Assembly: GCA_965205545.1 (NCBI GenBank)
Contig: OZ242170.1
Span: forward strand, 744,001-808,000
Direction of reading: 5' to 3'
Length of the DNA: 64,000 bases
Source of the DNA: Bin55 sp965205545
GTDB taxonomy: Bacteria; Pseudomonadota; Gammaproteobacteria; Pseudomonadales; Azotimanducaceae
Position numbers and translations under genes: made by a program. This document shows positions 7,288 to 16,167 of the stretch, piece by piece. Numbering within the stretch: the stretch's first letter is position 1; every line of letters starts with the position of its first letter. The notes below the pieces were generated by a model. It ran no database searches, had not been told where the DNA came from, and was given only the letters and a program-made list of their open reading frames with translations.

Positions 7288-9306
7288 CTAAGCAATAACA
7301 AATGCTGCTCGCTTTATTTCAGCTATTTCATCCCTAATGACCGCTGCTTCCTCAAATTCGAGCTGTTCCGCATGCTTGTGCATCCGACGCTCAAGTTCCT
7401 TCAGCAGCTTGCGCGCGTCGTTGGGATCCAGGGGACTTTCGATTATTGGACGGACAGTCCGCTGGTCTCGATTTCTCTCCCGTCGCCGGCCAGTTCGCGC
7501 TGATCGTGCTCCTTCCATCACATCAGCGACATCCTTGGTTACGGACTCCGGAGTGATCCCATGCTCATCGTTAAAGGCAATTTGCTTGCCGCGACGCCGA
7601 TTCGTCTCGTCAATGGCGCGCTGCATGGACCCGGTGACCCTATCTGCGTAGAGAATTGCACGACCATTGATGTTGCGAGCCGCACGACCTATGGTCTGAA
7701 TAAGCGACCTATCGGCACGCAGGAACCCTTCCTTGTCGGCGTCCAGCACGGCCACCAGTGATACTTCTGGCATGTCCAGACCCTCCCGAAGGAGGTTGAT
7801 CCCAACGAGAACATCAAACTCACCCAATCTCAGGTCGCGAATGATTTCGACCCTCTCAACGGTGTCGATGTCCGAGTGCAAGTAGCGAACTCTTACGCCA
7901 TTGCCGTCTAGATACTCTGTAAGATCCTCAGCCATGCGCTTTGTCAGTGTGGTTACCAGCACTCGTTCGCCCGCATTAACCGTGTCGTGTATTTGTTGTA
8001 GCAAGTCATCCACCTGAGAGGTGGCGGGCAAGACTTCCACGTGCGGATCGACAAGCCCAGTTGGTCGTACCACCTGCTCCACGGTCTGCGCTGAATACTC
8101 AGCTTCGTAGTTGCCTGGCGTCGCAGATACAAAAATCATCTGCGGCGCTAATTCCTCCCACTCGTCAAAACGCAACGGTCGGTTGTCGAGCGCCGACGGA
8201 AGTCTAAAACCATACTCCACCAGAGTTTCTTTACGGGATCGGTCTCCTCGATACATTGCCCCAAGCTGCGGAATGGTCACATGCGATTCATCGATGAACA
8301 AGATTGCGTCTGTTGGCAGATATTCGAAAAGCGTCGGCGGCGGCTCGCCCGGTTCGCGTCCAGACAAGTACCGCGAATAATTCTCGATCCCACTGCAGAA
8401 TCCCAGTTCCCTGATCATCTCAAGGTCGTAAAGAGTTCGCTGTTCTAGTCTCTGTGCTTCGACAAGCTTGTTTGCAGTCTTCAGGTATTCCAAGCGTTCG
8501 TCAAGTTCCTTACGAATGTCTCCCAATACCGAGTGGACTCGTTCCATTGGCGTAACGTAATGCGACTTGGGAAAGACCGTGTAGCGTGGAACGACATTGA
8601 CTATCGCCCCCGTGAGAGGATCGAATGTGCAAAGACTTTCGATTACGTCGTCGAACAGCTCAATTCGAACAGCTTCCTTCTCCGATTCGGCAGGATACAC
8701 ATCGATTACGTCGCCCCGTACACGGTAGGTTCCTCGCTGAAAAACCGCGTCATTGCGGGTGTATTGGAGCAATGCCAGTCGATTCAAGATGTATCGCTGA
8801 TCGGCACGGTCGCCGCGGTCCAAATGCAAGACCATCTTCAGATAGGATCCAGGATCTCCCAACCCGTAGATTGCAGACACCGATGCGACGATAATCGTGT
8901 CCCTGCGTTGCATGAGCGCCTTAGTAGCCGACAATCGCATCTGCTCGATGTGATCGTTGATCGACGCATCTTTCTCGATGTAGACGTCAGTGGATGGCAC
9001 GTACGCTTCCGGCTGGTAGTAATCGTAGTAGGAAACGAAGTACTCGACGGCATTCTTCGGAAAGAACTCACGAAATTCGCCATAGAGCTGTGCTGCCAGC
9101 GTCTTGTTATGAGCCAGAACCAACGTCGGACGCTGCAGGCTCTGAATCACATTGGCCATGGTGAACGTCTTGCCCGACCCAGTCACCCCAAGCAACGTCT
9201 GGTGGACGTACCCATCCTCGATGCCTTGCGTTAGCGACTCGATGGCCGCTGGTTGATCACCGGCGGGCGAGTAGTCGGCAGCTAGCTCGAACTTTTCTTT
9301 TTGCAC
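7288..9306 (-). CDS. uvrB: excinuclease ABC subunit B
   Basis: The 672-residue product is the DNA-damage-verifying helicase-like subunit of nucleotide excision repair. Visible features are Walker A GVTGSGKTFT at 40-49, the beta-hairpin segment VSYYDYYQPEAYVPSTD that clamps the damaged strand, the helicase motif VGINLLREGLDMPEV, an arginine-rich QTIGRAARN motif and a C-terminal UVR domain (LEFEEAAVIRDEI) that contacts UvrC. The start codon is GTG. No LexA box (CTG-N10-CAG) is visible in the short upstream region. Confidence 0.98.
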   Translation of the reverse strand: MQKEKFELAADYSPAGDQPAAIESLTQGIEDGYVHQTLLGVTGSGKTFTMANVIQSLQRPTLVLAHNKTLAAQLYGEFREFFPKNAVEYFVSYYDYYQPEAYVPSTDVYIEKDASINDHIEQMRLSATKALMQRRDTIIVASVSAIYGLGDPGSYLKMVLHLDRGDRADQRYILNRLALLQYTRNDAVFQRGTYRVRGDVIDVYPAESEKEAVRIELFDDVIESLCTFDPLTGAIVNVVPRYTVFPKSHYVTPMERVHSVLGDIRKELDERLEYLKTANKLVEAQRLEQRTLYDLEMIRELGFCSGIENYSRYLSGREPGEPPPTLFEYLPTDAILFIDESHVTIPQLGAMYRGDRSRKETLVEYGFRLPSALDNRPLRFDEWEELAPQMIFVSATPGNYEAEYSAQTVEQVVRPTGLVDPHVEVLPATSQVDDLLQQIHDTVNAGERVLVTTLTKRMAEDLTEYLDGNGVRVRYLHSDIDTVERVEIIRDLRLGEFDVLVGINLLREGLDMPEVSLVAVLDADKEGFLRADRSLIQTIGRAARNINGRAILYADRVTGSMQRAIDETNRRRGKQIAFNDEHGITPESVTKDVADVMEGARSARTGRRRERNRDQRTVRPIIESPLDPNDARKLLKELERRMHKHAEQLEFEEAAVIRDEIAEIKRAAFVIA

Positions 9307-9341
9307 TGGCGTTGACTAAGGGTCAGTTGGACGTTTTGAAT

Positions 9342-10892
9342 CTAAATTATGCGGGAATCGTGCTTTCCCCAGTACCGGTCTCGCAAGAGTCGCTTGTACA
9401 GCTTTCCTGTTGGCAATCGTGGCATTTCCTCAATGAAATCAATCGATTTTGGAATCATGAAATTGGCTATTTTCTCACGTCCAAATTCGATTAGCTCCTC
9501 TTCAATCTCGGGTCCGCCCGCGAAGCCGTCCACAAGTTGCACAACTGCTTTGACCTCTTCACCGAAGTCTTCGTTCGGAACACCAAACACTGCAATGTCC
9601 AAGACCTTTGGATGAAGAATGTAGGCATTTTCAATCTCCTGCGGATAGATATTCACACCGCCGGAAACGATCATGAAGCTCTTTCGATCAGTGAGGTAGA
9701 GGTAGCCCTGTTCGTCCAAGTAGCCGATGTCCCCCAGAGCAGTCCAATTGTTGTGGGTGGGATGGTGAGCCTCTCGTGTCTTGTCGGGTGCGTTGTGATA
9801 GCGATAACCGACTCGCTCTTGCTCAAAATAGACGATCCCGGGCTGTCTAGCAGGAAGCTCGTTGCCCTCTTCGTCGCAGATATGAATGATCCCGGAAGCT
9901 GTCTTGCCCACAGAGCCGGGGTGCTCCAACCACTCTTCGCTGCCGATTCGAGTGGACCCATTGCCTTCCGTGCCTGCATAGTATTCGTCTAGGATCGGTC
10001 CCCACCACTCGATCATTCTGCGTTTCACGTCGACTGGACAGGGAGCAGCAGCGTGAATGGCGCACCGATGGCTGGATAGGTCGTAGCGATGCTTGAACTC
10101 GTCGGGGAGTTTCAACATTCTGACAAACATCGTGGGCACCCATTGGCTGTGAGTCACTCGATATTCTTCGATGTATTTCAACGACTCCTCGGCATCGAAA
10201 CGCGGCATGACAACTACGGTTCCGCCAAGACGCAAGATTGAATTCGTGAACCCAAATGGCGCTGCATGGTAGAGGGGTGCTGGAGATAGGTAAACACTGT
10301 CGTGATTGAATCCGTAAGGAGGCGACGGCTCTCCGGAAGGAGGTGGCAGCTGCGTTACCTGATACTCGGGAAGATCTCGAATGATCCCTTTGGGTCGACC
10401 CGTCGTGCCCGAACTGTAGAGCATTGATCCTCCGATCCACTGCTCATCCAAGGGTACAGCTTCGTGAGTGGAGAGTATTTCTTCATACGATTCCCACCGG
10501 TCCAGGTGTGAAGCGAACAGTACACGGATCGGGCAATTGGGAATGTGAGGCAACAGCTCTTCCACCACACCATGAAGCGCGCCACTCGCAAAGATCGCCT
10601 TGGAGCCGCTGTCGTTGATCAAGTAGGAGACTTCATCTACGGTCAGATAGCGATTGATCGTGGTTATGTAAAGACCCGACCGAAAAGCCGCCCATGCGAC
10701 TTCAAAATATGCCAGTACGTTGTCCGCAAAGAGTGAAATGTGGTCGCCACGCCGCAAACCGCGGTCGTGGAGAAATCGCGCGAGCTTATTGGATCGGTCG
10801 TCGAGTTCCTTATAGGTCAGAACTTCACCTGTGTGGGCAAGCACCGCGGCTGGTTTTGCCGGAGTCCTTTCTGCATGGTAGCCCGGGTACAT
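9342..10892 (-). CDS. AMP-binding acyl-CoA synthetase
   Basis: The 516-residue ANL-superfamily ligase activates a carboxylic acid with ATP and then forms a CoA thioester. It has the P-loop-like MLYSSGTTGRPKGI, the YYAGTEG motif, the hinge ALGDIGYLDEQGYLYLTDR and the C-terminal catalytic lysine in LPTGKLYKR. It resembles medium/long-chain or crotonobetaine-type ligases more than acetyl-CoA synthetase, but the substrate cannot be read from sequence. It is divergent from a small secreted protein and close to a CoA transferase, a flavin monooxygenase and a TPP enzyme, so it may feed that pathway. Confidence 0.9.
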   Translation of the reverse strand: MYPGYHAERTPAKPAAVLAHTGEVLTYKELDDRSNKLARFLHDRGLRRGDHISLFADNVLAYFEVAWAAFRSGLYITTINRYLTVDEVSYLINDSGSKAIFASGALHGVVEELLPHIPNCPIRVLFASHLDRWESYEEILSTHEAVPLDEQWIGGSMLYSSGTTGRPKGIIRDLPEYQVTQLPPPSGEPSPPYGFNHDSVYLSPAPLYHAAPFGFTNSILRLGGTVVVMPRFDAEESLKYIEEYRVTHSQWVPTMFVRMLKLPDEFKHRYDLSSHRCAIHAAAPCPVDVKRRMIEWWGPILDEYYAGTEGNGSTRIGSEEWLEHPGSVGKTASGIIHICDEEGNELPARQPGIVYFEQERVGYRYHNAPDKTREAHHPTHNNWTALGDIGYLDEQGYLYLTDRKSFMIVSGGVNIYPQEIENAYILHPKVLDIAVFGVPNEDFGEEVKAVVQLVDGFAGGPEIEEELIEFGREKIANFMIPKSIDFIEEMPRLPTGKLYKRLLRDRYWGKHDSRII

Positions 10893-11253
10893 GCTTCAGA
10901 AACTAGTTAAACACCGTCCCAGGATGGCGTTAAATCGAACAATTCCTAGCATCTGCTTGAAATTGATTGCTATGGGCATGAGGCGAATCGATCATCAAAT
11001 TTGAGGTGCAAAGTCCAACAAGAAGGTCGTGGCGAGCACTCTCATATCTTTGTGCTCTAACTGAGTGAAGCAACATTGTAGGTGCGCCGACTGTCTGCTC
11101 AGTTGCGCGGGCACACGCAGAACTTGCTCCTACTCAAATTGCCAGAATGTGTGCGACTCATCTCACCCCGAAGGCAGAACTGCCTTTAACTTGTTGAATT
11201 TTTGGTCTAATGTGCCCTGCAACACGCAATCAATTACAAGATCTGGATTTCCG
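10893..11253. other. divergent promoter region between ligase and secreted protein
   Basis: This 361-base stretch separates two divergent genes and should hold both promoters. I see no convincing -35/-10 pair, operator palindrome or RNA structure. An open frame continues upstream of the chosen secreted-protein start, but it lacks coding character and would bury the signal peptide. Confidence 0.45.
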
Positions 11254-11904
11254 ATGCTGACACAATCCCGTTTCTCATCTACAACGCTCCTAGGTGCTTT
11301 CGTCTTGCTCCTCAGTCCGTGTATTGGACTTGCACAGGCGAATGATGCCGAAGACGAGCCGCTGCCGCTCAACGACGAAAATGTGGTCTTTCTCTACGAG
11401 TCGCGCGCGCCCGAAAAGGCCAATGACGAAGTGTTTGCCTATGCGATGTCGGAGGAGTTTCGCGATGCAAAGGAAGAGTTCACGCGCTACGACATAATTC
11501 AAGAGCTCAGACCACAAATCAAGGAGAAACTGAGCAAAGCAGACGCAGCGCAAACCGTCTCGCTGACGATCGCGGGCAGGCAGTTGTCTGAGTACGATTT
11601 TGATCGGCAGGCTTTTCCTGTCGACGTGGGCGACGTGCCGTATATCACTTACGAACAAGGATATGACGTCAAGATCAGCAATGCCGAAGAGATGTCGGAG
11701 CTGCCTGTACCACTCGAGACAGCAAGACAACTTGCCGACGACCTGCAGGAATCGCGCCAGGTCGAGTATGTTGTGATCGGCGAAGTTAAGGGCGTTGAGC
11801 GAGAAGGTCTAACCAGTAGGCCCCGAAAAATAGTCGAAATCCAAGCAACTCGTTTGGTGGTCAAGTTTTTGAATGGTCGCGAAGTCGGCGCTTTGGATCT
11901 CTAG
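11254..11904 (+). CDS. secreted protein of unknown function
   Basis: The 216-residue product has a clear Sec signal peptide: a short basic start, then TLLGAFVLLLSPCIGLAQA, with likely cleavage after the AQA. The ATG at 11254 is chosen because it places this peptide at the N-terminus; an in-frame upstream start at 11065 would add 63 unrelated residues. The mature part is acidic, mixed alpha/beta, without cysteines or recognised catalytic motifs. It ends with a strand-rich segment (YVVIGEVKGVE, EIQATRLVVKFLNG), which suggests a periplasmic binding or assembly role. I do not recognise the family. Confidence 0.7.
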   Translation: MLTQSRFSSTTLLGAFVLLLSPCIGLAQANDAEDEPLPLNDENVVFLYESRAPEKANDEVFAYAMSEEFRDAKEEFTRYDIIQELRPQIKEKLSKADAAQTVSLTIAGRQLSEYDFDRQAFPVDVGDVPYITYEQGYDVKISNAEEMSELPVPLETARQLADDLQESRQVEYVVIGEVKGVEREGLTSRPRKIVEIQATRLVVKFLNGREVGALDL

Positions 11905-12079
11905 GAGCACTGATCTCTAACCATTGATTGGCGCACACTCCCCGAAATGGCGCGGCGGGCTCGATGGAATTGGTAGTGCAGGCAAACGCTCCTCGAGTTC
12001 AGTCGCGGATCGTCCACAGCGACAAGCAGCTTGTCCCTATCATCTAGTTGCGTAGGCAGAACCATCGGAGAATCGCGAC

Positions 12080-13294
12080 ATCGACTACCTGTTTGAAGAC
12101 CTGCTGGTCATCGATGCGGCAACGTTTCTTGCCGGTCCGGGTGCGGCAACTGTCTTGGGAGACTATGGAGCTCGTGTAGTCAAGATCGAGCCACCAGGAG
12201 GGGATCGCTACCGAACATTGAAGGGTGCCTGGCATATCGACTACAACTGGCTACTAACCTCACGAAACAAGCAAAGCCTGGCTCTCGACATTACAAAACC
12301 ACAAGCGAGAGAGGTCGTTCACGACCTCGTGCGACATGCGGATGTATTCGTTACGAATTTCATTGGCGATCAGGTAGCGAAATACGAGTACGAATATGAG
12401 CGACTCAAGAAAATCAATCCCAGAATCATCTATGCACATGTGTCAGGTTACGGCACCAAGGGTCCGCACGTAGCCAAGCGGGCGTTTGACGCCAGCTCAT
12501 GGTGGGCACGCAGCGGAATGATGGATTTCGTACGCGGTCCAGGCGTAACGCCTTCAACGTCTCCTCCCGGCATGGGCGACCATGCGACCGCATTGGCTCT
12601 CTTCGGAGCAATTGTCGCGGCACTCTATAGAAGGGAACGCACCGGCAGGGGCGCTTATGTCGCGACCTCACTGCTTGCCAATGGCATTTGGTCAAACGGA
12701 ATGCTGCTGCAGGGCGTTCTATCGGGTACAGATGTCTCGCTTCGTAAACAGACCCGAGGGGTACACAATCCCTTCAACCACGTATACCAGACCAAAGATG
12801 GGCACTACATCCTATTCACTGTAATTAATGCCGACCGCGAGTGGCCACAATTGGCGAAAGCTCTCGACCGTCCAGAGTGGCTCGAAGACGAGAGGTTTGT
12901 CGACCTGAGAACACTCATACAAAACCGACATGAGTTGATTGACATGGTGCAGGAGATATTGGGGGCAATGGAAATTGGAGAAGCGCTAGCTAAGTTGGAG
13001 GAGTTCGAAATAACACATAGCTGGGCCACGCCAAATGGAAGCGTCGTAGACGACCCCCAAGCCGTTGCCAACGAAATGATTGTGGAAACAGGAGACCCCG
13101 GCGAGGATTACACGCGCACGGTCATGAATCCGCTGCAGATCGACAACGAAGCCAAACGGACACCGCGACGAGCACCTGACGTTGGCGCTGACAGTCGGGA
13201 GGTCCTTAAATCCATACTTAAGAAATCGGATCAGGAAGTGGATAGGCTCATCGATATGGGCGCTGTATTGACGTCACAGGGTTCAACTGATTGA
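12080..13294 (+). CDS. CaiB/BaiF family CoA transferase
   Basis: Class III CoA transferases move CoA between acids. The protein keeps the family N-terminus (LFEDLLVIDAATFLAGPG), the KIEPPGGDRYR segment and the catalytic aspartate in PPGMGDHATALALFG. Starting with an ATC at 12080 (GGAG nine bases upstream) gives 404 residues and a natural MDYLFEDL-type start. No ATG, GTG or TTG lies in frame between the TAG at 12053 and a TTG at 12155 that would delete the conserved start. The initiation is therefore either a rare AUC or a changed ATG. The stop overlaps the TTG start of the next gene (TTGA), so the two are coupled. Confidence 0.88.
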   Translation: MDYLFEDLLVIDAATFLAGPGAATVLGDYGARVVKIEPPGGDRYRTLKGAWHIDYNWLLTSRNKQSLALDITKPQAREVVHDLVRHADVFVTNFIGDQVAKYEYEYERLKKINPRIIYAHVSGYGTKGPHVAKRAFDASSWWARSGMMDFVRGPGVTPSTSPPGMGDHATALALFGAIVAALYRRERTGRGAYVATSLLANGIWSNGMLLQGVLSGTDVSLRKQTRGVHNPFNHVYQTKDGHYILFTVINADREWPQLAKALDRPEWLEDERFVDLRTLIQNRHELIDMVQEILGAMEIGEALAKLEEFEITHSWATPNGSVVDDPQAVANEMIVETGDPGEDYTRTVMNPLQIDNEAKRTPRRAPDVGADSREVLKSILKKSDQEVDRLIDMGAVLTSQGSTD

Positions 13295-14262
13295 AATTCT
13301 CCGTTCTCCAATTCTTCAGCTGGCCCGGACGACGCACCGAGTTGTCGAACGTCTATCAGCGAGCCCTAGACCGAATTCGGACTATGGATACAAATGGATA
13401 CGACGCAGTTTGGCTTGCTGAACACCACTTTTCCACCTACAGCGTGTGTCCTTCAGTTCACGTCATGGCGATGCACGCCGCGGACATCACGAAGAACCTG
13501 CGGATCGGGACTGCCGTTTCATTAGCAGCCTTCTACCACCCTCTCCGCTTGGCAGAAGAAATCGCTCTATTGGATCACCTGTCAGGTGGAAGGATCAATT
13601 GGGGAGCTGGGCGTGGGTTCGACCAAACGGAATTCCGCGCTTTTGGTGTTTCTAACGACGAGTCGTATGAAAAGTTTCGCGAAAACGTCGAAATTGTCTT
13701 GCAGGCATGGAGCGAAGATCGACTGTCCTACACAGGAAAATTCAATACATTCAATGATATAGAAGTTCTTCCTAAACCACTACAGAATCCCATGCCGTTC
13801 TGGATTGCATCCTCATCGCAGGAAGCCATTGCGTGGTCAGCGAGCAAAGGCTATCCCATTTTGATGGACCCGCACGCATCTCACACGCAAATCAAGGAAA
13901 AGTATGCACTCTATGAACGATTGCTTGGCGAACATGGCTTTGAAAACAATCAAATCACGCCCATGGCGCGACTTGTTGCCATAGGTAGATCCGAAGACGA
14001 GGCAGAACAGATTGCGCGAGCAGGGGCTCAATGGATGTTTGGCAGTTACTTCGGTGGTGGACGTCCGGCGAGTGCAGAAGAAGTTAACTCCCGCTTCGAG
14101 GACTACGTTGCAAACACGGTGATTCACGGCACTAGCGAATTCGTTGCGGACAAACTGCTGGAGCTCAAGGAGTCTATTCCGCTAGAGCATTTGATGGCCG
14201 CTCCCTTGAGTCACCGGTCGTTTGAGCTCCTTACTGATGAAGTCATGCCTAGAGTGGCGTAA
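13291..14262 (+). CDS. luciferase-like flavin monooxygenase (copy 1 of 4)
   Basis: The 323-residue product belongs to the bacterial luciferase-like TIM-barrel family, which uses reduced flavin (FMN or F420 type) to oxidise or oxygenate small molecules. The typical start KFSVLQFFSWPG, the AVWLAEHHF motif and the barrel segment IALLDHLSGGRINWGAGRG are present. It begins with TTG overlapping the stop of the CoA transferase, which implies coupled translation and a shared pathway. The substrate is unknown. Confidence 0.9.
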   Translation: MKFSVLQFFSWPGRRTELSNVYQRALDRIRTMDTNGYDAVWLAEHHFSTYSVCPSVHVMAMHAADITKNLRIGTAVSLAAFYHPLRLAEEIALLDHLSGGRINWGAGRGFDQTEFRAFGVSNDESYEKFRENVEIVLQAWSEDRLSYTGKFNTFNDIEVLPKPLQNPMPFWIASSSQEAIAWSASKGYPILMDPHASHTQIKEKYALYERLLGEHGFENNQITPMARLVAIGRSEDEAEQIARAGAQWMFGSYFGGGRPASAEEVNSRFEDYVANTVIHGTSEFVADKLLELKESIPLEHLMAAPLSHRSFELLTDEVMPRVA

Positions 14263-14409
14263 TTGAACACTTGAAAACAACTGTTTCCTACTATTGCGAG
14301 AATCACGACGCAATTTCCTCGCTTGCTAAACTCTCGGATTCCAAGCTTCATAAAACACTCCGAATTGCTCAACTGTCACCCGATTTGACACAAAAACTAA
14401 GGAATGACC

Positions 14410-16044
14410 ATGAAAGTAGCTGACGCGATCGCTCATGCACTCAAGGCGGAGGGAGTCGATGTTCTCTTTGCCTATCCGGTAAACAACATCATTGAAGCCG
14501 CTGCAGTCGCAGACATTCGAACCATCATCGTACGCCAGGAACGAATTGGTTTGCACATGGCTGATGCCTACTCGCGCCTGTCGTCTGGCGAAAAGATCGG
14601 AGTGTTCACCATGCAGCATGGCCCAGGCGCCGAAAACGCCTTCGGCGGGGTCGCTCAAGCGTACTCTGAATCATCTCCAATTCTCGTGCTGCCTGCGGGT
14701 TATCCAAGACGCATAGCCAATTACTACCCCAACTTCAACTCAACGCTCAACATGAAGCATGTAACAAAGTGGGCTGAACCATTAACCATGGGACGTGCCG
14801 TTCCAGAAGTCATGCGTCGTGCCTTCTTTCAGCTTCGCAACGGCCGACCAGGTCCGGTGTTGGTTGAGGTACCCGTGGATCTTTGGCGCGAGGATGTTCC
14901 CGAGGATTGGGAGTACACTCCTTCATTCGCCACGCGAACGGGGCCGGACCCACAATCAGTGGACGAAGTGGCTGCTGTGCTTGCTGGTGCAGAACGACCT
15001 GTCATATACGCCGGTCAAGGAGTTCACTATGCGAAAGCTTGGAAGGAACTGCTCGCGTTCGCAGAAGAATGGCAGATACCCGTTACTACCAGCTTGGAAG
15101 GAAAGAGCAGTTTCCCTGAAAACCACGAACTGTCTCTAGGTTCGGGTGGTCGAGCCAATCCAAGGACCGTCAAGACATTCCTAAATGAAGCTGACGTTAT
15201 TTTTGGAATTGGATGCAGTTTTGCCCTTACCGGGTTTGGCGTGCCCATGCCGCGTGGCAAGACAATTGTCCATGCAACGCTGGACCCCATGGATCTGAAC
15301 AAGGATGTCGAAGCGCAATATGCACTGATCGGCGACGCGCAATTGACGTTGCTGGCACTTAAAGAAGCAATGGCTGACCGCGACCACGCTCAAGCTCAGA
15401 CTCGCAGAGGATCAGTTGCTGCTCGCATTACCAAAATCAAGGCTGAATGGCTGAGAGAGTGGGAAGCAAAGCGATTGAACAACGAACAACCCATCAATCC
15501 CTACCGAGTTCTGCAAGAACTACATAGGTGCGTCGATATCAACAACACAATCATCACACACGATGCAGGTAGTCCACGAGACCAACTTTCGCCCTTCTGG
15601 GAGTCAACCACCCCCCTCTCCTACCTAGGCTGGGGCAAGACAACGCAGTTGGGGTATGGTTTGGGCTTGGCGATGGGTGCAAAAATCGCCCATCCGGAGA
15701 AAACTTGCATCAATGTCTGGGGCGACGCGGCGATCGGATTCACTGGAATGGACTTCGAGACGGCCGCGCGAGAACGAATTCCGATCATGTCCGTGCTCAT
15801 GAACAATTTCTCTATGGCTATCGAGATACCGATCATGCAGGTGGCCCAAGAGAAGTACGGTTCGACGGACATATCAGGAAACTATGCAGATATGGCCAAA
15901 GCTTTCGGAGGCTACGGTGAACGCATTACCGATCCCAACGATATTTCTGCGGCAATTGAAAGGGGGCTTGCTGCAACTAAGGAGGGAACACCAGCGCTGC
16001 TTGAGTTCATTACCGACAAAGAGATAACCATTTCAGCTGAATGA
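14410..16044 (+). CDS. thiamine diphosphate-dependent enzyme (acetolactate synthase-like)
   Basis: The 544-residue product has the three-domain AHAS/benzoylformate-decarboxylase layout. The cofactor-activating glutamate is Glu44 in IIVRQERIGLHMAD. The TPP/metal motif runs from VWGDAAIGFTGMDF to LMNN. The ATG at 14410 is preferred over 14404, because AAGGA lies six bases before it and directly abuts the earlier one. Members decarboxylate 2-oxo acids or cleave 2-hydroxyacyl- or oxalyl-CoA. The CoA transferase and ligase nearby make a CoA-linked lyase attractive, but this is inference. The adjacent downstream gene family is unrelated. Confidence 0.88.
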   Translation: MKVADAIAHALKAEGVDVLFAYPVNNIIEAAAVADIRTIIVRQERIGLHMADAYSRLSSGEKIGVFTMQHGPGAENAFGGVAQAYSESSPILVLPAGYPRRIANYYPNFNSTLNMKHVTKWAEPLTMGRAVPEVMRRAFFQLRNGRPGPVLVEVPVDLWREDVPEDWEYTPSFATRTGPDPQSVDEVAAVLAGAERPVIYAGQGVHYAKAWKELLAFAEEWQIPVTTSLEGKSSFPENHELSLGSGGRANPRTVKTFLNEADVIFGIGCSFALTGFGVPMPRGKTIVHATLDPMDLNKDVEAQYALIGDAQLTLLALKEAMADRDHAQAQTRRGSVAARITKIKAEWLREWEAKRLNNEQPINPYRVLQELHRCVDINNTIITHDAGSPRDQLSPFWESTTPLSYLGWGKTTQLGYGLGLAMGAKIAHPEKTCINVWGDAAIGFTGMDFETAARERIPIMSVLMNNFSMAIEIPIMQVAQEKYGSTDISGNYADMAKAFGGYGERITDPNDISAAIERGLAATKEGTPALLEFITDKEITISAE

Positions 16045-16167
16045 GTGCTCGATGAACCAAAACTTCTAATCTAAGGGTGCCCCTAGGGAGTGTGCAAACT
16101 CACGAATCAACAAAACTTGACTACGAAACTCTAGCGCAGGCTATATGCAATCCAAATGGCTAACCAC

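Noticed and set aside
9307..9345. LexA box upstream of uvrB
   Set aside because: No CTG-N10-CAG pattern is present in the short region before the gene.
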